Positions 1 to 9,500 of a stretch of 64,000 bases of DNA are shown here, one piece after another. Positions within the stretch are counted from its first letter, which is position 1. The number at the start of each line of letters is the position of its first letter. Under the pieces are notes generated by a model. It saw nothing but the letters and a program-made list of their open reading frames with translations. It ran no database searches and was not told the origin of the DNA. Location: contig JAKSIH010000010.1 in assembly GCA_024398935.1 (NCBI GenBank), positions 1 to 64,000 on the forward strand, read 5' to 3'. Position numbers and translations under genes: made by a program. This DNA comes from Fibrobacter sp. (GTDB lineage: Bacteria > Fibrobacterota > Fibrobacteria > Fibrobacterales > Fibrobacteraceae).

Positions 1-283
1 TCGACGACTTTGTAGAAGTCGAACTCGGCTTTGTCTGGTCGTAGGACTTGAACCACGCATCACCATCACACTCATACAGAAGGTCTTCGCTCTCCACGAA
101 AACCTTTTCGCCGATGACGCTCATATCGCACTTGTGCTCTTCAAGTTCCTTCAGGTCCTTGACCTCGGTCGGCAACTTTGCCGCCGGGCTAGATGTGGAA
201 CTATCATCGCCACAGGCGTTGAGCACAACAGCGAACGGAACAACGCTTACCAGCGCAAAAACTTTCAACAAACCGAACTTCAT
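1..283 (-). CDS. Lipoprotein, N-terminal part (runs off window)
   Basis: Reading the minus strand from an ATG at 283, with GAGG about 8 nt upstream, gives an open frame to the window edge (94 codons). It starts with a short basic segment, a hydrophobic core and the lipobox VVLNAC, so it should be lipidated at Cys24 and exported. After the Cys come DDSSTSS, a Lys/Glu-rich stretch and a YECDGDAWFKS segment, then a Ser/Thr/Lys linker at the edge. Short Cys-containing segments of this kind joined by Ser-rich linkers are common in Fibrobacter surface lipoproteins. The functional domain lies outside the window, so no function can be given. It is divergent from the ATPase gene at 583. Confidence 0.7.
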   Translation of the reverse strand, partial: MKFGLLKVFALVSVVPFAVVLNACGDDSSTSSPAAKLPTEVKDLKELEEHKCDMSVIGEKVFVESEDLLYECDGDAWFKSYDQTKPSSTSTKSS

Positions 284-405
284 AAAGTTTTCCTCGTTCT
301 TTTACAACCAAATAGTAGAAAAGAACCAAGCAACTCCCGACCGCACGCAACAACAATTTTCCCTCAAACACCCCACATTTCCCACGCATTTTTAGCCGAA
401 TTTTC

Positions 406-430
406 TATATGTAACACCCTGTTACATATA
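406..430. promoter_or_regulatory. Perfect 11-3-11 palindrome between divergent genes
   Basis: TATATGTAACA, a CCC spacer and TGTTACATATA form a perfect inverted repeat in the roughly 300-nt gap between the lipoprotein (start 283) and the ATPase (start 583). It has no T-tract on either side, so a dimer-binding operator is more likely than a terminator. The rest of the gap is AT-rich and carries three AAAAGTGT-like stretches near 450, 513 and 548. Confidence 0.4.
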
Positions 431-582
431 GGCTGTTTTCAACGCACTCATAGAAAAAGTGTCAACATTTTTAGGGAAGGTCATAATGCAGATCCGTTTT
501 CAAAACTCCCTTAAAAAAGTGTGTTTCAATCACAAATTCTCGCTCTAAAAAGTGTATATTTGTAAAAAAAAACAGGAAAATC

Positions 583-1881
583 ATGTTCAAGCGGAAAATT
601 ATCAAGTCATTTGAAAGCTGGAAAAATTCCACCGGCAAAAAGAAGGCACTGGTGGTCAAGGGCATGCGCCAGATCGGCAAGACCAGCAGCGTCCTGCAAT
701 TCGCCAAGGACAATTACGCGAATGTAGTCTATGTAAACTTCAAGGAAAGGGATTCCGCCAAGAAGGTCTTTGACGGCGACCTGAATGTTGACAGGATGAT
801 CATGGACCTTTCCGCCATGCTCCCCGGCACAAGAATGGAACCTTACAAGACGGTGCTCGTTTTTGACGAGGTCCAGGAGTGCGCAAACGCAAGGGCAAGC
901 GTGAAGCCTTTTTGCGAAGACGGGCGGTTCGATGTCATTTGCACGGGCTCGCTCCTTGGTATCAAGGGCTACAACAAAAAAAAGGGCAAGGGAGTCCCTA
1001 CAGGCTTTGAACATATCATCTACATGAAGCCCATGGACTTCGAGGAATTCCTGTGGGCGAAAGGCGTAGGCGAGAATGTAGTCGACTACCTGAGAGGCTG
1101 TTACGAGAGTCGCACCCCGGTAAGCGAGGCGACCCACGCGGCCATGCTCCGCTATTTCAAGGAATACATTTGCGTAGGTGGCCTGCCCTACGTTGTGGAC
1201 CGCTTCGTTGCCACAGGCGACATGAATGTGGTATATCAGGAACAGCGTGACATTCTTGAGGAATACCGAGATGACTTTGGAAAACATCAGCCCCGCATTA
1301 ACCGCGTGTTTGATTCAATTCCTAGGCAACTGGCGAAGGAAAACAAGAAGTTCGTCTATTCGGCGCTAGAAAAGAAAGGGCGCTCCGAGCATTACCAGGC
1401 GGCAATCCAGTGGCTTTTGGATTGTGGAATCGTGAACCAGTGCAAGAACCTCTCGGCCATAAGCGCTCCCCTGGAAGGAAACTCCGTAGAGAATGTATTC
1501 AAGCTTTACATGCAGGATTCCGGCTTGTTCGTCGCCATGCTTGACGAAGGGGCTGCATTCAAAATTCTGTCTGGCGAACTGGGCTTTTACAAAGGGGCCA
1601 TTTTCGAGAACATTGTCGCAGACTGCTTTTCAAAACAGGACCGACGCCTGTTCTACTTCCACAAGGATTCCGGGCTAGAAATTGACTTTGTCACCATGGT
1701 CGGTGGCGAAACGGCTCTTATCGAGGTAAAGGCAACCACCGGCAATACCAAGTCCTCGGACACGGTCCTCAAAAACCCACAATACGAAGTGGATGTCTGC
1801 TATAAGCTCTCCGAAAACAATGTGGGAGTTGCCGGGAAAAAGGTCACCCTACCTTACTACATGACCATGTTCCTGAAATAA
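583..1881 (+). CDS. AAA+ ATPase with DUF4143-type C-terminus
   Basis: The 432-residue protein has an N-terminal P-loop (GMRQIGKT, residues 27-34) and Walker B (VLVFDEVQ, about 89-96), followed by the conserved ATPase segment ending in CTGSLLG. The C-terminal half fits the DUF4143 arrangement. Its last third has a PD-(D/E)XK-like signature: an IDF Asp near residue 368 followed by IEVKA near 380. This family of cytosolic ATPases is abundant and often multicopy in Fibrobacter and Bacteroidota genomes; its role is unproven, with conflict or defence functions suspected. Length and domain order are typical of the family. The start is the first ATG of the frame, after CAGGAAAATC. A second, different AAA/nuclease-like ATPase follows at 2056 under its own AT-rich leader. 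Confidence 0.9.
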   Translation: MFKRKIIKSFESWKNSTGKKKALVVKGMRQIGKTSSVLQFAKDNYANVVYVNFKERDSAKKVFDGDLNVDRMIMDLSAMLPGTRMEPYKTVLVFDEVQECANARASVKPFCEDGRFDVICTGSLLGIKGYNKKKGKGVPTGFEHIIYMKPMDFEEFLWAKGVGENVVDYLRGCYESRTPVSEATHAAMLRYFKEYICVGGLPYVVDRFVATGDMNVVYQEQRDILEEYRDDFGKHQPRINRVFDSIPRQLAKENKKFVYSALEKKGRSEHYQAAIQWLLDCGIVNQCKNLSAISAPLEGNSVENVFKLYMQDSGLFVAMLDEGAAFKILSGELGFYKGAIFENIVADCFSKQDRRLFYFHKDSGLEIDFVTMVGGETALIEVKATTGNTKSSDTVLKNPQYEVDVCYKLSENNVGVAGKKVTLPYYMTMFLK

Positions 1882-2055
1882 CAGCGCCAACGCAGGAAGG
1901 CCGTTGAAGGTCATGTCAATACCACTTTTTCAAGATTTTCTATCTAAAAGTGTGTTTTTTTTCAAAAATTTTGCACCGAACGAAAGATTTTTTATCTAAA
2001 TCTTGATTTATTTTATACATTTAGACAAGAAATAATCAAAATAGAGTCTAAATCT

Positions 2056-3492
2056 ATGAAAATTATCGGAAGAAAAAGGGAAATTCGGGAACTTGACCAT
2101 TATGTGGAAACCGACAAGTCGGAGTTCATCGTCGTCTATGGCAGGCGTCGCGTAGGCAAGACTTTTTTAATCCGCGAATATTTCAACAACGAATTCGCCT
2201 TTCAGGTGACGGGCATCCACGACGGTTCCAAGGAAATGCAGCTGGCGAATTTTGGCATGGCCCTAGGCAAGTATTTCGGAACCCGAAACCTCCCCAGAAC
2301 ATGGCTGGACGCCTTCTCCATGTTGCAAAAGGGGCTTGACGAGCTGAAGACCGAAGGCAAAAAAATTGTTTTTATCGACGAAATGCCTTGGATGGAAACC
2401 CAGAAATCTGATTTCCTGCGGGCATTCGAAGTTTTCTGGAACGGTTACGCCGCGTGGACTCACGACATTTTGCTTATCGTGTGTGGATCCGCCACCACAT
2501 GGCTTACAGACAACATCCTGAATAACATCGGCGGGCTCTACAACCGCTGCACAGGCCGCCTATTCCTAAAGCCGTTCTCGCTGGGCGAAACGGAGGAATA
2601 CCTGAAAGACCGGAACATTCTCTGGAGCCGTTACGACATCATTGAACTTTACATGGTCATGGGCGGCATTCCCTTTTACCTGAGCCAGCTGGATCAATCC
2701 ATGACCCTTGCTAAAAATATCGATGATATATTTTTCAAGGAAAGGGGAAAACTTTGGAATGAGTTTAACAATTTATATGTAACACTGTTTAAGAATGCTG
2801 ACGCGCACATAAAAGTCGCAGAGGCACTTGCCTCAAAAAAAATGGGCCTTACGAAATCCGAAATTTCAGAACTTACGGGACTGCCCTGCAACGGAACGCT
2901 TACCAAAATTTTGGACAACCTGGAAGGTTCCGGCTTCGTCCGTTCCTATGTGTATTTCGGCAACAAGAAAAAGGAGACCACCTATCAGCTTGCCGATTTC
3001 TACACCCTATTCTATTATCGTTTTCTGAAGGACTCCAAGCGCGATGAAAATTACTGGGAAAATTCCCTGGACAACCCGTCAAGGCTTGCATGGGCAGGGT
3101 ATTCCTTTGAGCAGGTTTGCAAGGACCACCTTTCCGCCATTCGGAAAAAACTGGGAATTTCGGGAGTGCTTTGCGAGCATTCGTCGTGGTTCAGCAAGGG
3201 GGATGCCGATTCCGGCGAAGTCCGGCGAGGTTGCCAGATAGACCTCGTCATCGACAGGCGCGACAGGGTCATCAACATCTGCGAAATGAAGTTCAGCCGC
3301 AATGAATACGTCATCGACAAGGATTACGACATGAATCTTCGCCATAAGATTGGGCAGTTTCAGCGAGAAACAAAGACCAGGAAGGCCATCCAGCTGACTT
3401 TTGTAAGCCCGTACGGGCTGAAGCGCGGAATGTATTCCAGCACGGCCCAGTCTGAAGTCACTGCAGAAGACCTTTTTTCGAGCGATTCGTAA
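2056..3492 (+). CDS. AAA+ ATPase (ATPase_2/DUF234 family)
   Basis: The 478-residue protein opens with the characteristic MKIIGRKREIREL start and a P-loop GRRRVGKT (residues 29-36). Walker B is IVFIDEMPWM (about 104-113), followed by a sensor-like segment IVCGSATTW. A winged-helix-like region lies near residues 255-310. The C-terminal domain carries QIDLVID and ICEMKFS, the D...ExK signature of a PD-(D/E)XK nuclease fold, as in DUF234 proteins. The family resembles archaeal ATPases; its biological role is not established. It belongs to a different subfamily from the upstream gene, so the pair is not a recent duplication. The leader repeats the CTAAAAGTGT motif found before the upstream ATPase, which hints at shared control. 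Confidence 0.9.
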   Translation: MKIIGRKREIRELDHYVETDKSEFIVVYGRRRVGKTFLIREYFNNEFAFQVTGIHDGSKEMQLANFGMALGKYFGTRNLPRTWLDAFSMLQKGLDELKTEGKKIVFIDEMPWMETQKSDFLRAFEVFWNGYAAWTHDILLIVCGSATTWLTDNILNNIGGLYNRCTGRLFLKPFSLGETEEYLKDRNILWSRYDIIELYMVMGGIPFYLSQLDQSMTLAKNIDDIFFKERGKLWNEFNNLYVTLFKNADAHIKVAEALASKKMGLTKSEISELTGLPCNGTLTKILDNLEGSGFVRSYVYFGNKKKETTYQLADFYTLFYYRFLKDSKRDENYWENSLDNPSRLAWAGYSFEQVCKDHLSAIRKKLGISGVLCEHSSWFSKGDADSGEVRRGCQIDLVIDRRDRVINICEMKFSRNEYVIDKDYDMNLRHKIGQFQRETKTRKAIQLTFVSPYGLKRGMYSSTAQSEVTAEDLFSSDS

Positions 3493-3566
3493 CTCGTTAT
3501 CTCGCATAATGTTACACGAACCCGCATTTTATTTTTACTATCTTTCACCCGTATATTTTTCAACTA

Positions 3567-3617
3567 GCGGACCCGTGTAGAAAACTGCGCCGTTTTGCGT
3601 AAGGATCTTGCGTCCGC
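3567..3617 (+). promoter_or_regulatory. Possible structured leader of the AGCS symporter gene
   Basis: GCGGAC at 3567-3572 can pair with GTCCGC at 3612-3617, enclosing a region with an internal AAAAC/GTTTT helix. GGATC occurs inside this element (3603) and again in the ribosome-binding region (3628) just before the start codon. Symporter genes of this family sometimes carry riboswitches, but the conserved core of a glycine riboswitch was not recognised here. This is a fold candidate only. Confidence 0.25.
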
Positions 3618-3635
3618 ACAGCCAGAAGGATCATT

Positions 3636-5078
3636 ATGGAAGCTTTAACCGCTTTTCTTGATACCATCGATGGCTATGTCTGGGGCATTCCCCTCATTGT
3701 CGTCATTCTTTTTGTAGGCCTCCTCCTCACAGTCCGTTTGGGCTGCCTCCAGGTGGTGAACCTCCCCAACGCCCTGCGTTACATGCTCCACAACGAAAAG
3801 GGCGGCCAGGGCGAAGTCTCCAGCTTTGGCGCACTTTGCACGGCCCTTGCCGCTACCATCGGTACCGGTAACATCGTGGGTGTGGCCACCGCCATCGGCA
3901 CCGGCGGACCCGGCGCTCTCTTCTGGATGGAAGTGGCAGCATTCTTCGGAATGGCCACCAAGTACGCCGAAGGCGTTCTGGCCGTAAAGTACCGCAAGAT
4001 GGATTCCGATGGCAAGGTTCTGGGTGGCCCCTTCTTCTACATCGAAACAGGCCTTAAGGAACGCTTCGGCTGGAACATGAAGTGGCTTGCAGTGCTCTTC
4101 GCTATTTTTGGCGTCTGCGCAGGCGTCATGGGCATCGGCACCATCACCCAGGTGAACGGCATTACCAGCGCCATGGCCCGCCTTACCCCTAACGCAGCTG
4201 AATTCGTGAACATCGGCGGCAACTCCGTGAGCGTCACCACCGCCATCGCAGGCGTGCTGGTCACCGCATTCTCCGCCTTCGTGATTATCGGCGGCCTGAA
4301 GCGTATCGCCAAGGTTTCCACCTACATCGTGCCCGTCATGGCAATTCTCTACATTCTCGCCTGCATGCTGCTTCTCATGATGAACTTCGCCGCAATCCCC
4401 GAAGCAGTCCAGACCATCGTCCGTGCAGCATTCAACCCAAACGCCGTGACCGGCGGTGTGGTAGGCACCATCTTTATCGCCATGCAGAAGGGTATCGCCC
4501 GCGGTATCTTCAGTAACGAAGCAGGCCTCGGTTCCGCTCCCATTGCAGCCGCTGCCGCAAAGACCAACGAACCGGTCCGTCAGGGTCTGGTCTGCATGAC
4601 CGGTACCTTCTTCGACACCATCATCATTTGTACCATGACCGGCCTTGCCATCGTGGTTTCTGGCGCTTGGGATCCGAAGCTGGGTCTCGAAGGCGTGAAC
4701 ATCACCATGGAAGCCTTCTCCCGCGGCCTCGCCTTCTTCCCCGGTGGCGCAACCATCGCTCCTTACTTCCTGGCAGTCGCCCTGGTGTTCTTTGCATTCA
4801 CCACCATTCTCGGCTGGGCCTACTATTCTGAAAAGTGCCTGCAGTACCTGATTGGCGGCAAGAAGAAGGGCGCCATCCTCGCCTACCGCTGGATTTACGT
4901 GGCTGCAATCTTCGTCGGTCCCTACCTGACCGTAAGCGCCGTGTGGACCTGCGCCGACATCTTCAACGGCCTCATGGCATTCCCCAACCTGGTTGCCCTG
5001 ATTCTTTTGAGCGGCATTGTGGCTCTCGAAACCAAGAGCTTCCTGGACCGCCTGCGCAACGGCCAGGTGGGCGAATAA
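3636..5078 (+). CDS. Alanine/glycine:cation symporter family protein (AGCS)
   Basis: The 480-residue inner-membrane protein has about ten or more hydrophobic helices. It carries the family hallmarks GALCTALAATIGTGNIVGVATAI near residues 65-87 and GIARGIFSNEAGLGSAPIAAAAA near 287-309. AGCS proteins import alanine or glycine with sodium ions. Length, start and C-terminus are all standard for the family. An AAGGATC ribosome-binding site sits 3 nt before the ATG. The gene stands alone with a terminator at 5135. Substrate preference cannot be decided from sequence. Confidence 0.95.
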   Translation: MEALTAFLDTIDGYVWGIPLIVVILFVGLLLTVRLGCLQVVNLPNALRYMLHNEKGGQGEVSSFGALCTALAATIGTGNIVGVATAIGTGGPGALFWMEVAAFFGMATKYAEGVLAVKYRKMDSDGKVLGGPFFYIETGLKERFGWNMKWLAVLFAIFGVCAGVMGIGTITQVNGITSAMARLTPNAAEFVNIGGNSVSVTTAIAGVLVTAFSAFVIIGGLKRIAKVSTYIVPVMAILYILACMLLLMMNFAAIPEAVQTIVRAAFNPNAVTGGVVGTIFIAMQKGIARGIFSNEAGLGSAPIAAAAAKTNEPVRQGLVCMTGTFFDTIIICTMTGLAIVVSGAWDPKLGLEGVNITMEAFSRGLAFFPGGATIAPYFLAVALVFFAFTTILGWAYYSEKCLQYLIGGKKKGAILAYRWIYVAAIFVGPYLTVSAVWTCADIFNGLMAFPNLVALILLSGIVALETKSFLDRLRNGQVGE

Positions 5079-5134
5079 TTTTTTGAAATCCGCGGGAATT
5101 CTATTCCACCGAATAGCCGGACTTTTTTTGCAAG

Positions 5135-5164
5135 AAACAGATGGTCACAAGCCATCTGTTTTTT
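5135..5164 (+). terminator. Rho-independent terminator after the AGCS gene
   Basis: AAACAGATGG (5135-5144) pairs with CCATCTGTTT (5152-5161) around a 7-nt loop and runs into a T tract. It separates the symporter from the operon that starts near 5276. Confidence 0.85.
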
Positions 5165-5275
5165 ATGCGCATAGAGGATTATATGTACCTATTATCCATA
5201 GACACAGGTTGTAAAAAATAATATACTTTTACTCTTATAAAGTACACTTCTATTAGGTAATGTTTGAAGCCGTCT

Positions 5276-6580
5276 ATGCGAAAAAATTTTACATCTTTTC
5301 TGCTTCTATTTTTTGCGCTTTGTGCATCACTTTATGCATCCAGTCAAAGTTACAGCCAGAATGTTAGGCATCATGTCATCCTGTCCGTCGACAATGCCGG
5401 CTGCAACAGCTGGAACACCAGTTCCGAAGTTGTCGAGGCTCTAGGCAAGGCCATTCTGAAAGAAAAACTTGTTGATGGGGAATATCCCCTTTTTTCAGAT
5501 AACGACTACCTTTCCTTTGTAGGATTCGCCCTTGACGCGTTTTCGGAAATAGACCAGTTCGTCAGGCACAAGCGCCCCATTTACGACAGCTCCTTTAGCA
5601 GGATAATGCTCAACAAATATCTACGACAGGATTATCCAGACTCAGCAAACAATGTCAATATCGGGAAATATCCATTCTCCCTGGTATCCATCGCCAAGCC
5701 CTACACTCTAAAGGCTTTAAAAAATTCTAACGTCAAGGTCAACCGCACCTTCATTGTCCAGGTAACGGACCATCATTACAACGGTGGCGATTTTTACGAC
5801 GAGCTGAATTCCCTCAATGAAAAAAGGCGCAATGCCGAAAAACCGGACGGGGAAAAAATTGACATTCAGAGTCTGAATCTTGAGAAAATCCTCAAGGACA
5901 GCTACAATGTCGAGCAGAACTACTTTTTCCGCTGGATAAAGACCTACAGCATCATGCACAACAACAAGAGAACCCCCAAGGGCTATGTCGAAGTCTACGA
6001 AGCGGTTCCTCTCCAAAAGAATTTCACACTTCCCGCAGCCGTGGACTACCCGGAACGGGTAACTGCCCAGAGGCTCCGGTCGGGGGACTATGTCGTAAAA
6101 ATTCCCGTGCGTCCCCGTGAAAATAATGGCTACGAAGTCCAGAAGATTGAATTCACTCTTGGTGACGAGGTCAAGACCATCCAGGGAAACCATAGCGACA
6201 CTGTCGTATTCAACCTGGCAAAAAACAACTCCGCCAGGTCTATTTCTGTCCGGGCGTGGATACGGCTGGTCGACGGCTTTTACAACGCAACCGTCATGTC
6301 TCCCGAGCCGGAAGCTCCTCTAGAACTGGGGCGGGACGGCCTTAACCGCACCATTCAAATTGAACGGGAAGGAAATGCGCAAATTCTATTTTTCAGCCTT
6401 CCCACCTGGCTATGGCCTAAGTTTATCGAAAGCCAGTACGAGGCAGCCGCGGTCATGACCGCCCTGCTGATCGTCGCCCTAGTAATCCTTGTCATCCTGT
6501 TCCTCATCTGGTTCGTGCGGCATAAAGTTTTCTTCACCCCGGATGTTGACCGTTTTAAAATAGTGAGAAAGAAGAAATGA
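5276..6580 (+). CDS. Signal-peptide, C-anchored protein with VWA-like start (operon gene 1)
   Basis: The 434-residue protein has a clear signal peptide (MRKNFTSFLLLFFALCASLYAS) and one C-terminal membrane helix (about residues 390-412) followed by a short basic tail. Most of it should therefore be periplasmic. The mature part begins with HHVILSVDNAGCNSW and later has FIVQVTDHHYNGGDF. Spacing and hydrophobicity recall the first and fourth strands of a von Willebrand A domain, but the MIDAS serines are not conserved. A beta-rich segment follows (about 250-360). The frame could also open at TTG 5264; ATG 5276 is preferred because it starts the signal peptide directly. Its stop overlaps the next gene as ATGA, so the two are probably co-translated. 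I do not recognise a named family. Confidence 0.75.
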   Translation: MRKNFTSFLLLFFALCASLYASSQSYSQNVRHHVILSVDNAGCNSWNTSSEVVEALGKAILKEKLVDGEYPLFSDNDYLSFVGFALDAFSEIDQFVRHKRPIYDSSFSRIMLNKYLRQDYPDSANNVNIGKYPFSLVSIAKPYTLKALKNSNVKVNRTFIVQVTDHHYNGGDFYDELNSLNEKRRNAEKPDGEKIDIQSLNLEKILKDSYNVEQNYFFRWIKTYSIMHNNKRTPKGYVEVYEAVPLQKNFTLPAAVDYPERVTAQRLRSGDYVVKIPVRPRENNGYEVQKIEFTLGDEVKTIQGNHSDTVVFNLAKNNSARSISVRAWIRLVDGFYNATVMSPEPEAPLELGRDGLNRTIQIEREGNAQILFFSLPTWLWPKFIESQYEAAAVMTALLIVALVILVILFLIWFVRHKVFFTPDVDRFKIVRKKK

Positions 6581-9500
6581 GTACCGTTAACTTGAACAAG
6601 AAAAATCGCCTAGAGAAGCAAGACATCCAGGTGATCAATGAAAGACTTTCTCTTGAAGTGCCTCAGGAAAAGGCTGGATTATTTGGAGCCCTTTTCGGCA
6701 AGTTAAAAGCCATTGCCGGTCACTACGAAATTTCAGTAAGGGTCAATGAGCACAGCCAGCTTGTATTCAAGAAATCCCCCATCGTTTTCAGTGACAACGG
6801 AGAATACAAGTCCACCTTGGAACTGGATCTAAGCGGGAATGACACCACCATCCCCGTGTCCCTGTATTTTGACCCCAACATCATCGAAGACTGTCGCGAA
6901 AAACTGGATACAAATCGCCAGTACACCCTGAACTACAGCATCGTACTGAGCAACGCCGATGATAAAACCGAAAAGGTGATTTCTGAAATCGACGGAAAGC
7001 CTCTGTCCCTGGATGTTGAGCTGGAAAAGTTCAATTCCGAACCTGTGTTTGAAATTGCATGGAAAGGCAACGCAAATACAAAAAAAATCAAGTACACGGC
7101 ATCCACGGAAAATGAAGTCGTGGGAGAACTTTACGTAAGGCACAATTCCTCGATGTTGTGCGCACCGGCAATTACCAATTTCACTTTCGACGTGGAAACT
7201 GCAAAAAAGGGTTCTGGCAACGCCTTTGAGACCATCAGCGAAAAAATCTACAACATCGACAAGCCCAGTTCCTTCACCTTGAATCCCGGTGAAGACGGAA
7301 GATTGTTCGAACTTCGATGGGATCACCAGCCAACCAGGAATCCCTTCACCGAAGGGAAAACCGAATGCGAATATTTCATCGAGGTGCAGTACAAGAAGGG
7401 ATTGGGCCAGAAGCAGCACCAAATTCTCCAGGATAAGGGCATTACCCTTCTAGGAAACAAAACCCTGACAGAAAGTGACTGCTATGTCGAATTGGGAAAC
7501 AAGCGCCTTAGCATCAACCATTCGAGATTGAAGTTCTCTCCTATTGAACGCCTCGGAGACAACGCCTTTGGCGAAGAGTCCAGACAGGCCCTCAGGTGGG
7601 TTTTCGAAAATCTTGCCCAGGTCGAAGATCCCGAGCACCCTGATGCGTCGGTTCTTCTGTGGAATCTCGGTGCGTCCATTTCCATCCGTGAGGAAGACCG
7701 GAAACGTATCAAGCTGAGAGATTCCGGGAAGTCCATTGAAGACATCCTGAAGTTTACCGATGAAAACGGGAACGACCTTGACCTGGGTTCCATAACCCGG
7801 AGGCTTGATTACCGGGATCCAAAATTTGTCATGCAGATTGCAGTCCGGCCCAAGGACTTTGAAGACATTGAGATTGCGGAAAAGACCTCCGAAGTCAAGG
7901 TTAAAATCGAATTGCGCTACAACCTGCTTGTGGACAAGGACGGCGATTACAGCAGCAGTCTACCCGAGGGGCAAAAGCAGCAGGTGTCCACCGTGGAATT
8001 TTCCCTAATGATGAAGCCCTGCGCTCAGTGGCTCAGCATCGACTTTGGAACATCCGCAGTTGTTGCCAACTACGAACAGAGGACATCCAGCCAGAGCGGC
8101 CTCATCGACCTGAAATCCATAAAGGACGACATCCTAAAGAAATCCTTCAAAGGCGACCGTACTGGCAAAAAGAGCAAGAATGACGATGAAGAGAAATATT
8201 TCATCAATTCCATGGTATGTTTCAACAAAGTGGGTGATCGCAGCCGGAGCTTCGATGACATAGATGACGACCAGTCTATTGACAAGCAGTCCTACGACAA
8301 ATATGAGAAACTATCCCTATGGTTTTCGCCTTCTGCCGGTGAACTCTACGAGACCCAGGATTGCGCCCAGTTACCCTGTCTGAAGATGCTCATGGGCTAC
8401 GAAAAACTGCCCAAGCTGTTCAACGATACAGAAGCAGCCAACATCAGCTACGGCATCCACGCCGAAAACAACAAAATCAAGGAAGTTTCTTTATTGGAAC
8501 GAGACCCCAGTAAGAATCCCCTGATCCTGATTTCCAATATCTTTGACCAGGTATACCGTCAGCTATTCCACTACTATATCCGTAGAGGCAAAAGCACCGG
8601 CGATATCAACAAGCTGGTCCTGTCCGTTCCCAACACTTATACACCAGTCCAGATCGAGTCTCTCAAGAAGACCGCCAAGGACGCCATTCCCACGGTGTAT
8701 CCTGAATATCTCAGCATCGTTAGCGAATCAGACGCCGTGGCCTACTACTACATCGCAAACAGAAGATTCTTCTCGAAGACCGATGGCATCGTTTCCAAGG
8801 AAGTTGAAAACATCCTAATCTACGATATGGGTGCAGGAACTTTGGACCTGACCTACCTGAGCAACAAGTCCAGCAGAAACAACCAGGAAATCAATATCAT
8901 CGGGAAGGTAGGCATCCCCAAGGCCGGCAACTACCTGGACTATGTGCTGGCAAGAATCTTCATCGAAAGCGAAATGAACCGTCGCGATGAAAACGGGATT
9001 GAAATTTACACAGCCACCGACAAGGCAAAAATGTGGAAGCTGGTGGATCTCGACAAGAATGCGTCCTCCCCTCTCCAGGAAGATAGGGATAACTTGAGGA
9101 ACTATATCCGCAACGAGCTAAAGCCCGTCATTGCAGCAGGTGACGAATCCAGGCCCTGTCCCGAATTCACACAGGAGTTCAGCATCGGCCTGTCCATACA
9201 TCATCCCAAGGGAACGATGACCGTAGCAGATTACGCCGACAACGACAGTTTCCGCAATTACATCCAGGACATTTCCAACAGGATTATCGACAACCTGTTC
9301 GCGACCATCGCTGCAGAGAGTGGCAAAATCGCCATTGACACTGTTCTTTTCTCCGGCCGAAGTTCCTCCATGAAGCAAGTCCAGAGGGCTGTCGAAAGCA
9401 AGGTCAGGACAATCTCCGAAGCACCCGACTCCATCGCCTTTGCAGACATCATCAACAACAAGCTGGTAAAGAGTGTCGATCAAATCGAAAACGGAGATAC

